Source: Acanthaster planci (Eukaryota > Echinodermata > Asteroidea > Valvatida > Acanthasteridae). Taken from it: 64,000 nt of DNA. Below, piece by piece: positions 12,301 to 23,200 of the stretch; position 1 is the first letter of the stretch, and each line of letters starts with the position of its first letter. The notes under the pieces are model-generated. The model was not told where the DNA came from and searched no databases. It saw only the letters and a program-made list of their open reading frames with translations. The stretch covers positions 103,801 to 167,800 of the forward strand of contig NW_019091493.1 of NCBI RefSeq assembly GCF_001949145.1, in the 5' to 3' direction. The position numbers were made by a program, and so were the translations under genes.

Positions 12301-15300
12301 ACCCCAAATAAGTTTTAAAATATGACAATTTTTCATTGACTTTAAACAATTCTGCTACAAAACTTTGTAAACCAAATATTCATCTACTATGCAGCAAACC
12401 ATTTATGTGCACATTTGCCCTGCACCAAATTCTTAATCTAAACATGCAAAACAGTCTTGAGGGACCACCTAATGCTAAATTGCGCTTTTCAAGGGGATAG
12501 TTATCAAAACAAACCTTTTCTACCTGGCTTGGCAGCTTCTTCGCCCCTCTCATGCCGTGCAGTTCCTTGGGAATCATTCTGCATCTCAGCGCGCACTCTC
12601 ACGTCACCGAGGTGCAACGCCATCCGGTAGCTTCAAGGAAACACACTCATTAAATTTACGCGGTCTTAAACTACTGCGTGCATCTTCGATAATGAAATGT
12701 TCATTTTTGTTATTGTAATCCATTGTTACAACATATCATATGCGCTGGTATAGACAACTGGGTTACCAACTTACTTTTGGCTGGGGTTAAAAAGACGCCA
12801 TGATATCCAAATGTCATCGAGAACCTGTGATAAAAGTTTCCAAAATTATGAAAAAAAAATTTTCTTCCTTGACTGCTCTTTCTAACTTAGGAAAATACCA
12901 GGCTTTACCCACCAGTGCCATCCGACCTCATTAGCCATATAAGCTGCATTGCATTTAAGCAATTCTTCAGAAAACTTGCTCTAAGATACAAAGTAACCAT
13001 ACATGTACATGTATGTATGTATGCAAAGTCATGAAACAAACAAAACTGCAAACCCTTGCCAGATTTTTTGTTGGATTTTGTTGTGTAAAATTTAATGAGA
13101 CTATATCCCAATAAAATGAGTCCTAAGGTCATCTATTCAGTCATTTTGTTTTTGTTTACATTTGAGAGTACATATAGAGCTGCTTGTTTTGATGTGATGC
13201 TCAATTTTGGCATCCTAATGAGAATGAAGATCCTATGGACCAGAAAGGCAGAGGATTCTTACCGATTTACATTGAGCAAGATTCTTTTAGAAGTTTTTAC
13301 TCAAAAGTTGCCCTGATGAACATTTTGTTAAGTTGGGTCGTGTACTGCACCATCCCCTTCAACCTGGTAAATTCCCCAGGAGCCTTGAAAGATTAATGTC
13401 TGATACTTTGGGAAAACAATGACAAACTCACATGGGCGAAAAAAGTCACAAGCTTACTCGGGGGGACTCGAACCCACGACCTCCTGCTTGTGACTTTTTT
13501 CGCAAGCTCTCGGACAAGCACTGAGCATACAGTGTTTATTAATATATACGTTGGGTAAAGGCAAAACCGTCACATAAATTAACATCTCCCCAACGCAACC
13601 AAAAAAAAAAATACATCTTGAAAAAAGTGTGGATATTTATGCCATTTTTACCCAGGGTGGCAGATGAACTTACCACACTGCTCTTGTGCAGCTGGATGGA
13701 GACATTCTTGAGAGAGAAGAAGCCAATATAGTCAATGCTAACCTCCTTCTTTAAGATCTGGCTTAGAACTTTGGACAGAATACCAGCGCAGATTCTGTTT
13801 TCAAAGAAGAAAAGGAACCCAAGCCATCAAAAATTAACGACAAGCTAAATGTACATTTACGTGTGTGCAATCAAGTAGAAATTAACTCCTAATACTGAAC
13901 CATAGCTAAATGTATAAAGATTCTGGCTGCTATCAAAACTCTCTCGTAGAACACGTACAAAATGTGATACTGCAGCTAAAATGGTTTCTCTTCAGGGGCT
14001 CAGACAATACAACCACTTGCAAACTCAACTCGTGACAACTTGACCATTGAGGATACTCGACCAGAAGGACAACTCAACAATCTGCGCCTCAAAGTGACAG
14101 ACAACTCGACCACTGGAACAAGTCGTTAAGAGAAGTTGGCTCGTAATGAGGGCGCGTGAGCTTTACAGTCACTTGTTTGCACCTTTTCTCCCAATTAAAA
14201 TTGAGAAAGGAAGAAAAAAGAAACATCTCTCTAACTTGGGGACAGATTTACCAATTTAGCACCTGTGTACTACGGATGGTGGGTCGCGCCACTGTGCATG
14301 CGGCATCACCTTCGTGGCCTAACACCGCGCTGGTTGGGGCGGCCGATGCACCACCAGCTGATCGCCCATTGGTCCTGTGCATGCTACGCCACTGGGTCAA
14401 TGTGCTCATCATGCCTGGCAAGTCAAGTCGCAATGTAATGCAACACACCCAAATCTACCCAAAGACATTGATCTGCAATCTGTTAACTGCCATGCACTCT
14501 GTCATGTTCATGCCTTGCATGGTCAGTGTCTTAACAGCTGAGGTGTCCTGACTTGAGTTAGTAAACGGTAAAGTTGTCCAACATCCTCTCTCCATTGAGG
14601 CTGCCCGAAGCATACAGGGTAATGCTTTCTCCCTCTGCCTTTTTGAACTGTTTGAAAGGGGTCCACAATTTACTGTTAAAAACGATGCTGAACATATATG
14701 GAACTAATACCAAATGCACTTCACTTCAACCTTGACTGCTTGTCAATAAATTATTTCGGTCTATTCAAGCAAAGTTAAGGTTTTGGACACGATCAGTCCG
14801 ATCCATACCATCAGTCAATTGCTATACATGTACATGCCGTACATACCCACTTCATATACTTTCAGCAAGATCCTTCCAACATCTGCTGATCACATTTTTG
14901 TCATTGAATGATTGATGCGGAAGTTTGCTCTCTTTTTTTTTTTGAAAGGGGATGTAACATAAACATCCAAGGTTACGACTAGTACACCTCTACTTATAGC
15001 CCCTGGGCCCCTACATGATTGACGATCGTAATGATCAGTTGACATGCAACACAACATGGACATGATGGATGTCTCTGTTTCCTTGCTCTGTATGGTCATG
15101 CACATGTCGCCCGATCAGTCGTTACTGTGCAGATCGATTCTCACAGTCAGGATGACGTCACTGATTCTTGATTCTTCTCTTAGATTGGTCAATTGGTGGC
15201 TATTCCATATTTCACACTCAAAACTCAAAGGGGCAAAAATGGTGTTGCTGTCAATGGGGAAAATGATCTGAATTAGCATGGAGGTAGAATCATGGAATTA

Positions 15301-15666
15301 GGCCTATTAAAATCTTAACGTTATTAACATCAAACAAATGTGCCTGAAATTTCACTAGGCCTATAAATTTATGTGCTATGAATATCTCCAACCATGTACC
15401 ATGTAGGTTTTAATATATTTATCAAGTTGCTGCAAAAAAGGAGGAAAACATGCAAATTCCTGTACAAAAATGACAAAGTGAATGGAGGGTTGCCTCTAGC
15501 AGTCTAGTATTTGCCCAGACGTGAGTGCACATTTATATAAACAGAACAACCTCCGACCGCGAAAATTGATAGCGTCCAAAAAAGACAATGCCGTAACTCA
15601 CTTTGACAAAATCAGAATAAAAACTGCAATGATACAGCCATATAGAAGAAGGTACGTCAGGCCCAT
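326..15666 (-). CDS. BLTP2: Bridge-like lipid transfer protein 2 (KIAA0100/hobbit), N-terminal part, partial
   Basis: BLTP2 proteins are very long hydrophobic-groove proteins that move lipid between membranes at ER-plasma membrane contacts. I place 23 exons (coding order): 15602-15666, 13674-13794, 12775-12824, 12524-12630, 11020-11138, 10407-10470, 9620-9706, 9003-9048, 8477-8527, 7809-7888, 7197-7255, about 7035-7154, 6873-6955, 6319-6378, 5569-5632, 4758-4912, 4470-4503, 3691-3817, 3131-3377, 2375-2520, 2111-2197, 1204-1315, 326-450. Together they give about 735 residues; the human protein has about 2,200. The start encodes MGLTYLLLYGC followed by hydrophobic residues, an N-terminal membrane anchor as in the family. 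Diagnostic segments are DDIWISWRLF, YRMALHLGDVRVRAEMQ, NVEALNIMLL and the HIWGTPLAVNIIKLK exon, all collinear with human KIAA0100 as I remember it. Nearly all junctions keep phase. One small exon between 11138 and 12524 is unplaced, and the 7035-7154 exon is out of phase with its neighbours. The gene continues beyond the left edge. Confidence 0.9.
833..1034. mobile_element. hAT-like non-autonomous MITE with 8-bp target duplication
   Basis: The element begins CAGTGTTGGAGTCGAGTCC and its reverse complement begins CAGTGTTGTATTTGACGCC, so it has terminal inverted repeats, and the interior is full of CACAAGTCC words in both orientations. It is flanked by ACTCTGAG (825-832) and ACTCTAAG (1035-1042), an 8-bp duplication with one mismatch. 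An 8-bp duplication with CA...TG ends fits the hAT superfamily. No coding capacity. It lies in a BLTP2 intron, and an inverted copy sits at 25092-25306. Confidence 0.8.
5948..6140. repeat. Diverged copy of the CACAAGTCC palindromic repeat family
   Basis: This BLTP2 intron segment is rich in the same ACTTGTGATGGACTT / CACAAGTC words, in both orientations, as the elements at 833-1034 and 25092-25306. I cannot define clean terminal repeats or a target duplication, so the boundaries are approximate and it may be an old or rearranged copy. Confidence 0.4.
9880..10014. mobile_element. Short MITE with about 20-bp terminal inverted repeats (GTGGGGAC-rich)
   Basis: The left end reads CACCGTAGTTGAGGGGACA and the reverse complement of the right end reads CACCGCGCTAAGGGGACAA. 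The interior contains a second palindrome, GTTGTGGGGAC followed about 8 bases later by GTCCCCACAAC, so the strand can fold on itself. No coding potential. It lies in a BLTP2 intron; no convincing target duplication was found and the superfamily is unassigned. Confidence 0.6.
11422..11673. mobile_element. MITE with 38-bp terminal inverted repeats
   Basis: The left terminus (11422-11459) and the reverse complement of the right terminus (11636-11673) match over 38 bases with two differences; both contain GGTTGGGGCACAATTTGTGA. The roughly 175-bp interior has no reading frame of note. This is a clear, fairly young non-autonomous DNA transposon in a BLTP2 intron. I could not assign a superfamily because no target duplication is obvious at the boundaries. 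Confidence 0.8.
13436..13535 (-). repeat. tRNA-derived SINE head with 18-bp internal inverted repeat
   Basis: The minus strand carries an exact pol III B box, GGTTCGAGTCCC (13463-13474), and upstream of it a D-arm-like TGCTCAGTGCTTGTCCGAGAG (A-box region about 13508-13530). Between them is an anticodon-arm-like segment. An 18-bp perfect inverted repeat, GCGAAAAAAGTCACAAGC, lies at 13436-13453 and 13486-13503, so the part after the T arm copies the anticodon-side segment in reverse. It is not a functional tRNA: no acceptor stem pairs. Confidence 0.6.
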
Positions 15667-15959
15667 GATGTGTATTGGCCTTAGGTGATGCACTGCCACT
15701 GCCCGCGATAAACAATCAAAACCGCAGAAACACCCCTCGAACTCTCATGTAAGTCGCCATCTTGTTTTTGACCGAAATAATTGCAAAGGCGACGGCTCTT
15801 TTATGTTAACAATACTATTGCGATAATTGCGTGGGTGTACGTGTACGTACGTGTATTTTCATGTTACGTGTATCATAAATTAACAACAGCCGTTGATATG
15901 TACACACAGGAAAGGAAAATGGCGATGCATCTGATCGGGAGAAATCAGTCCAAGAAACA
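15667..15959. promoter_or_regulatory. Bidirectional BLTP2/MED19 promoter
   Basis: Only 293 bp separate the start codons of the divergent BLTP2 and MED19 genes, so both promoters and 5' UTRs must lie here or overlap. The stretch contains CGCCATCTTG (15755-15764), which on the minus strand is CAAGATGGCG, the YY1 consensus common in TATA-less housekeeping promoters, and a second AAAATGGCG-like word near 15916. No TATA box is evident. Confidence 0.6.
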
Positions 15960-18900
15960 ATGACATCTCTGAAGAGACCAACGCACGAGTTGTCCCCCAA
16001 GTACGGCGGAATCCCCACCAAAATGCCTACCCTAGTGAGACAGCGATCTCCGGTGGCTTCCAAGTCCTTTATGAGTTCAGCAAGCGTCGATCCAGAATCG
16101 TACTATTTGATGAAGGAATCTTCGGGTAGGCTAGGTCAAGACAGTATGTCAGTATGGTAGGCAGAGGCCTAGGCCCCTACATGTACATAGGGCCTAGGCC
16201 TACCCAGTCAGCCAGTCGTCACTCTATCGTCAGAGTATGCTACATCATGACAAAGTGTAACAGTGAAAGCCTGTGTGGATTTGATTGGTCATATCAGCAG
16301 TTTATCACAAGATTAGAAACAAAAAATGTGTGACAAATTTTCTTTGGAAATTGGACATGTTGGAAATTATCTTGTTCATGACATTTATTGTTACGTACAA
16401 AGTTTTACTAGGCCTACTAATACTAGGGCCTAGGCCTACAGGCTAAATCAATAATAGGCCTACGCCCACTATTTTCAAACTTAAAAGTCAGTTAGTCTGT
16501 CTGAGGCTAAACTTTCAAAGATATTTTATATTTACACCATACTACTAGGCACTGGCAATGAGTGGCAAACTGGCCGTTTTGCTTCATTGACTGTCAGACA
16601 GTCAGGCATCATGAGTAAAGCCGTATTCAATTTTGTATCTCTTTCAATCATCTCTGCCTACCTTGCTTAAACATTACAGAATTCATTTTGAAGTACGGTA
16701 CAGTTTCACCATACTGAACGAGAAGTCAACACATGATGAATTTTCCAACCATTTTTTTCAAAAACATTACTTTCATTTTACTGAACACCCCCATCTAGTT
16801 TATGGTATGTTCCTTTTGAGAGTTGTCCAATAGAATCCCCTTCAATGACATCTTTAGGCCGTGTCCGAATCGGGCTTCCAGAGCTACGGCTAGGTCTATT
16901 ATCCGCGCGTCTCCACGCATTTCCAATGGAGCGAAGACCTAGCCCTAGCTCTAGACAAGAGATTCGGATGCAGCCTCAATTTGATATCTGCAGCTCCAAC
17001 CGAAGTGACTGGGGAGACCAATCTGATAAGTCACTATGGCCTGGAGCACAGCTACCAGAGGTTCTCCAGCAAGAAGGTCAAGGAGCAACTCAGCGCATTC
17101 CTACCTCACTTACCAGGTGAGTACCTGCAGTTGTCATACAGCCGAGTCATCTCTGAAAAGTGGCACAGATTCATGCCAGCAGATGCAAGTTTGTCTCCAT
17201 TGTCCCTGGCATTTTTTTTAACGAGGAACTCTCTTTAGCTTTGTTGGGAGGCACTGGTAGCTGGTGCATAAAGCGCTTGCCTCTTATCACAGCGGTCTCG
17301 GGTTCAGTTCCCAACCTGGGCCATGATACGTGAGCAGAGTTGGTTGCTGGTTTGCTCCTGTTTCACAAGGGTTTTCTCCAGGTTCGTCTTCAGTTTGCTT
17401 CCACGGACTATCTCGGGCTGCGCTTTGATGTGGGTTGTTTGGCGGCCACCTGAGGCACCTTTCACAAGCCTTTAGCTCAACCACATTATAGTTGTGTGTC
17501 GTTATTGTACAGTACATTCGAACTTACATTGTTTGAAACTTGTGCTTGAGTAATGAATGAGTACATGATTTTATTTATATGATTTTATTCTCCAGTATCA
17601 GCCGAGTGTCACATTGCTGCACTCAAAGTTTCAAAGGACACTCACTCCATGTCAGAAAACAGTGATGTCAAATGTTGGTCAGAGATATGAGGACCGAATC
17701 ACAACAGACAGTGAAGTTTATATCATCTAGTCACCCTGGCTGTGTAATATTTTTCCATTGTTTTGAAGAGAGGAGGTGGGCTCTAGAAAGCATAGAAATC
17801 AGGAATCGGTGAGGGGCAGGTTTATTTGACCAACTATTTGTTTAGATTTGTGAATAAGACAAACTTACATCGGTCTCCCTCTCCACACAAAGATGGCGAG
17901 TATATGTTTTTTCTGACGTTTTGAAAGTGCAGGTTTCAAAGTGCATGCGTTCACGCCATTTCTGTTTATTTTTATTTCTCGAGCAGGGATGATTGACACA
18001 GTTGGAGCACAGGACAACAGCAGCTTGCGAGCTTTAATTGACAAACCACCCATCGGAGGCAAGGAGATAATCCCCCTCTCAGGACCAGCCTTGGCGGGCT
18101 TCAAGCTGCACCCAGGATCTGTAAGTGACAAGTTACAGCATTTTTTTAGGATATTGTGTTGGATTTAAGAACACAAACAATTGAAGAGATTGTTTCCTTC
18201 AATTGTTGAAGGAGTGATTACTTTTTAGGGACTAATTTGATGGAGATGCTTTATGGATGATGACACTACACAGGGGTGTGAGAATTTAGCTTTTTAGCTG
18301 ATTTCAGCTTTTTTTGTTTAGATGTCGACCCCGAATTTCAGCTTTTTTGTACATCTGGTCTGTACAAAAGTATGGGCACTTTTTACATTTCAGCTTCTTG
18401 CTAGCTGTTTTCAGCTTTAATTTTAAGTGGCCACTCACACCTCCGACTACACTGAGCCCCTTTGTAGATTTAACTACAGCAAAGGGGAGCCAGTCACAAC
18501 CAGTAGGAATCGCACAGTATTTTGGCTGGTAACCTACCACAGATTTGCTCCTTGTTGCAGATTTGTAGGTTGACCCCAATACTGTCCTAACTCTGCTATG
18601 ATGCAACGTATGGGCTTTCTTACCTGTTGATGCATTACTCAAGACTGTACAACACAGCAGTGTATTGAGTACTCACGGACAGCTCGGCAATCTCTCAGCC
18701 AAAATAATAAGAGAGCCATCTTTTTTCTCAGATTAATATTGCTCCGTAAAGATCTTTGAATCCAAAGAAAATGCTTCATGCTTTGCAAACTTGACCCTTT
18801 ATTTTTGCAGATTCCTGAACAGTTTAAGTTGTTACACCATCAGCCAGTCAAGAAACACAAGCACAAGAAGCACAAGAAGGAGCACCGCCCTCCCGACCCG

Positions 18901-20249
18901 ACAGAAACCACGACAACAGGTAAGGTTTATCCATGTCGAGAATCACCGAATTTGTCAAACGGAGGAAAAAACCCTGTCACATCTTGTCAATGTTCCCCAT
19001 GTACTCTTCTTGAACACGTACTGGACCATGTGCCACATTCTGTTGATCAACTGTTAATTTTCTGCTTCGTTCATACCACAGGGTGTGTATCAAAACTTGC
19101 CTTTTAGCCAAGAACCCGAAAGTGGTATTGAAGCAGTGAGAGATTTTGAAACAGTGTGCATTTAAGACTAAATGCCGCATTATTCCCCTAGCACCAGAAA
19201 ACGCCCAAGGAAAAATGGTCAACGGGGATCGTAAAACCTAGAATGCTGTATTTGACTGGGGATTCTACTTGTTACAATTGGAATGTATGCTTATCCCACT
19301 ATGGCACTAAACAAACCTTGACAAGCCCGTAATTTCACCAGATAGCAAGGACTTTCAGAGGAGAGGTAGACAGGTGGATCTGATTTGGAGCAAAATTTTT
19401 GAATTTCTGCACTGTAAATCACATTCACTTCAGTTCACTTGTTCTCCTGTATCCTTCTCAAGCAGAAGCCCGGGGCTTCAAGCCCCCCCTCCGTCGGTTT
19501 AAAAGAGCCATGTTGGTTGAGAGTGTTTGTTTTGTTGGTATCGACACAACTATGACGCTTGCATTTCATTGTCGTGTGTGAACCAGCGAAGTGCGGCTCC
19601 TGCCAAAGGAGTCTCCACTGCTTGGAAAACTGCCCCCTGTCGCAGTTCCATTTATGATTCGGGCCTACTTACCTCACTGCCCACTTCTTGGCTTGTACAT
19701 TCTTGCAGTTGGTGAGGCCGGGACGGAGGGGAGCCACGACAAGAAACACAAGAAGCAAAAGAAACACGAAGATGGAGAGCGTAAGAAACGCAAGAAGGAG
19801 AAGAAAAAGAAAAAGGTGCAGCTTATCTCTCAGTTGTGTTTTTTTCCTCACAAATCACACCTGTGGTAAACTTCAGAAATTCTCTGTCAAGAAAATTGGA
19901 TACCAATACCAACAGGGTTAGTTATACATGTACATCGTTGTCTGTTCCATTTGAACCTAAAAAGTAAGCGCAGTTACTTGTATCGGCACTGTGGTTAGTC
20001 ATCAAGTTAAAGACAGCTCAGAGCTACTTTGTTTTTTTGACGTTTGTTTACAGGTTCATTTGTACAAGACTTGTCTTTGGCTGCTGGTCATTAAGAATGC
20101 TTCGGTCACTTGCTAGGTGTTGTTTTAGTGACCTGTTCAGATTAAAAACTGCTTTTTTTCCTTTATGTTTCCATGTCCAGCAAAGACAGAGTCCTACCCA
20201 CCCCAGTGTTGGTTCATCACACAATGGAAGCGGACCCGGCAGGCCTTGA
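15960..20249 (+). CDS. MED19: Mediator complex subunit 19
   Basis: MED19 is a Mediator subunit that links activators to RNA polymerase II in the nucleus. Six exons join in phase: 15960-16125, 16994-17116, 17987-18120, 18811-18919, 19709-19815, 20181-20249, giving 708 nt and 235 residues (human 244). The start is the first ATG in a frame closed upstream by TGA. The core matches the MED19 domain: ETNLISHYGLEHSY, KKVKEQLSAFLPHLPG, DNSSLRALIDKPPI, ALAGFKLHPGS, IPEQFKLLHHQP. After it come two lysine-rich blocks (KKHKHKKHKK and KKRKKEKKKKK), the basic nuclear tail typical of the family, and a short Ser/Gly/Pro end. The human proline-rich N-terminus is replaced by a Ser/Pro/Thr segment. It is divergent from BLTP2 and probably constitutively expressed. 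Confidence 0.95.
16856..16976. mobile_element. Short fully palindromic MITE (AGGC..TCCGAATC ends)
   Basis: The left end AGGCCGTGTCCGAATC pairs with the reverse complement of the right end, AGGCTGCATCCGAATC. Further in, GAGCTACGGCTAGGTCT pairs with GAGCTAGGGCTAGGTCT (16 of 17). Nearly the whole 121 bp can therefore fold into one hairpin. It ends 17 bp before the MED19 exon 2 boundary, so it forms part of the acceptor region of that intron. Confidence 0.65.
17244..17500 (+). repeat. tRNA-derived SINE
   Basis: The 5' part looks like a degraded tRNA: an A-box-like TGGTAGCTGGTGCATAAAG near 17256 and a B-box-like GGTTCAGTTCC (17301-17311) with spacing typical of tRNAs. It is followed by a tail containing GAGTTGGTTGCTGGTTTGCTC and GGGTTTTCTCCAGGTTC, words I associate with widespread metazoan SINE bodies. 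It lies in MED19 intron 2. The 3' end is approximate. Confidence 0.65.
18276..18425 (+). repeat. Dispersed repeat, AGCTTTTTAGCTGATTTCAGC family, copy 1
   Basis: This MED19 intron segment contains GGGGTGTGAGAATTTAGC, AGCTTTTTAGCTGATTTCAG, GTACAAAAGTATGGGC and GCTGTTTTCAGCTTT in that order. The same words in the same order occur on the opposite strand at 37725-37880. It is non-coding and behaves as an interspersed element of unknown class, with no clear terminal repeats. Confidence 0.65.
19575..19650 (+). repeat. Dispersed repeat, AAAGGAGTCTCCA family, copy 1
   Basis: The segment shares with 59456-59531 the ordered words AACCAGC, AGYGCRGYTCC, AAAGGAGTCTCCAYTGCT and GGAAAA over about 75 bp at roughly 75% identity by eye, in the same orientation. 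It lies in MED19 intron 4, about 60 bp before exon 5. Class unknown. Confidence 0.5.
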
Positions 20250-23200
20250 ACTGAAACACAAGGCGTCACTGTATTACAAATTTTGTACATAGAGTGGAAT
20301 ACATAAAGGGGCTGTATTGCGCCAGTTATAGCTTAAAGTCCAAGAAAGATTTGACGAACTGTAGTCTGTATATTTTCGTTTCAGGATTTGTTAACCTTAG
20401 AAACCATAGCCATGCAAGTGACAACTTGCATGAAGACAGCTCCACTGCCAAACCTTTTAAAGCATTGTTTTTTTTTTTTAAATTGGGAAGTTTTTGGAAC
20501 AGATTGTCCTGGGCATATGCTCCTGATCTAAGAGGTCAAAGGTGATGAAACAGATCTTCAAATGACCCTGAACATGCTGCACTTTTTCATGTGAAGATAT
20601 CCCCCATTCGTTTTTGAGGGAGGTAATTCTCTAACAGTTCTGAGAGAAATGTCCGTAGTAACTCTTATTTGAAAAGTGAGGTCGAAGTTACCCTGCAGCT
20701 TTGTACATGTATAGTGATACATATCAGTACTTATGTATTAAACTTCCCACATATCAGTCAATAGTGAACAAGGAAATGACCCTTGACCATCACTTCACAA
20801 AACTGCAAGATTTTCAGTAATTGATTTAAAGGATCATATCAGTTTTATAGATAAAGAATAAAGTTCCTAGGCAAGAAATCTTTTGTTTCACCAAATTAAA
20901 TGGAACTGGTGACATTTTGGGTCACTTTGGTTCTGAAGACAAAAGCAGTTTTTGTTTGACTAATGGAATGGAGTGTATGAGAAATTGTCATTAGTTTTGA
21001 CTTGTGCTTTTGAATTGCCTTCTTTTTTCAACTCTAAAACCACCCAGTTCAGGGTATATTTTGTGTTTTGTCAGTGGCCTACATGGAAGGTCAGTGTGAG
21101 TGAATTGGCCACACAGAGAACTTCTCTATACTCAATTTTTTGGGGCTAATTGATTTTGTGTACTCGAGCATGATCATGTAGATCCAGAAAAAATGGGTAA
21201 AAATTTGGAAGGAAATTGTCACAGAAATGCACTTGTAGCAAGGTTTCAAGTAACACAGCTTGTGCAAGTGGTCACAAAAAATATATTTTGTACACTAAAT
21301 ACGTAGCACAGATAGAGGAGAGTTTAAGGTAGTTGGATTTAAAATAGTAAAGTGTTTCATTTTTGGAAAATATCTGAACTGATCTACCTGTTGGTTTGTA
21401 AATAACCTAAACTGAGCATGAACTCGGACACATTTATTTCTCAAGGTGTCTGGACCGTTAGAGTATTTAACCCCCCCTTCCTTTCCCCAAAACAAAATAA
21501 ATCCATTGGAATGATCACTGCATTACTATTGAATATTTGTCGGTGACAAACTTTTATCTTCCCACGTCCATTACTCTTCCGAGTTGAAATTGTAGTGGAA
21601 AGATGAAGAACAGTCTACCTGCTTCACTTTTAAAATTCAGAACGGTACGTGTCGGCCAGTCAAATGCAGATCTTGGCTAGTTGTGCCTGTCTAAAAGCCA
21701 GTTCATACTAGGGTGTGAAAATGAACACGAACTTGATTTTGTGATGTCGGATCGAATATTCGGGCTGCAAATTTGTGAAGACTGAAAGCATTTCAACTCG
21801 AATGAAATTCACATCGAACATCTCGCGAAATCAAATTCACTTTCTTTCAAATGATTCACTTGAAGTATAAATTGGCCAGAAAGAGAAGTCGGTGTTCGGT
21901 ACAAATGAAACGCCTTCTCTAATGTGCAGCCCGCAGATAACATCATATTGAGAATAGTTGTCCATTACCACTGAGGCAAAAAAGTAAGCTGATCTGATGT
22001 ACATGGAGTCGGAATGCTTATCACTCACTTCAAACATGGATGGTTTAAAAATAAGAGAAAAAAACACTGGGGTACTGTGTTGGTCATCGGCAGGTATGTT
22101 GAGTAACATGGTGTGCTATTTACGATCACTGTATATCCCAGACCTGATGGATCCAATGTGTTTGGTTTCAGTGGTGCTCTGTTGTAATGTACCCTATCTG
22201 ACTGCAATAAGACAGCTTTTCTTTCGAGCTGATTTTCTGTTTCCTTTCTTCAAATGTCTAGCTATTAGTGTAGATTACTGTAGAGGGTGCTGTGCTGTGG
22301 GATGGTATTCTGGTCAAGCAAGTACCTTTACTTTGAAATACATGTACATTGTATATTGGGATGTAAACCCACATAAAAGTTACTGTTGAAATATCTTTGT
22401 CACATGTTAATAAAGAGGTGTGCCAATCTGACCCTAGTTATTGCTGACGTCCGAGTATGTTCCCTTTCTCTGCATGAAATAGTGCCTTTGATCGAGTTAC
22501 TAGGTTTTGATGAATGACTAACCAAAATAATGGGACTACTGGTTGGTCAGACATGCTAAGATTGAATCATATGATGCCAGAAAAACTAAGCTTGTTAAGA
22601 CTTAACTGCCGTTTCCCAATCGTAACTTCCTTTTCTTGTCTGTTCACAAGAGCACACCCTATGGTAAACAGCTGCCACCATAGTCAAAAACAATGATCTA
22701 TATCACTGAATAACGGCCCTCCCTCGGTAGCAGCCCTCTCAAACTGAAAGTGATGTCTTGAAAGAATTGGACAGTTGGATTAGCGGGAGGGTGGGGGGAC
22801 GAACTGTGGCAAAACGAATTTGAAATCTAAGACTCAAAACTAACAGCCGATTGACAAATCAATTTGACTTTAATAATTTCTTGACGGTTCTTTCTATTCA
22901 AGAAATTATTTCAGATTTGTTAGAATGTCTGTCTCGGTCCACGTTCAAGTCAGATTCCATAGTTTTACTGCATGCTTATGTGGAAGTATAAAAATAGAAT
23001 TGCACCAAAATGTTTTTTACCTGACAAACCTCTTGTAAGATTATCAGAAAGAAGTAGAAAACCAACGCCCTTTGTAATGTAAAGGCCTGCCAATAAATTT
23101 GATCAAATACTGCTAACATATTTCATACCCACAAAAACTGATGTATGCTACCCAGGAATTATTCTAGGAATCAACAAATTGAAAGAAATCACATGAAATT

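Noticed and set aside
13463-13474. B box considered as part of a functional tRNA gene
   Set aside because: No acceptor stem can be formed around it, and the 3' side is an inverted repeat of the anticodon side, so it is a SINE or tRNA fragment.
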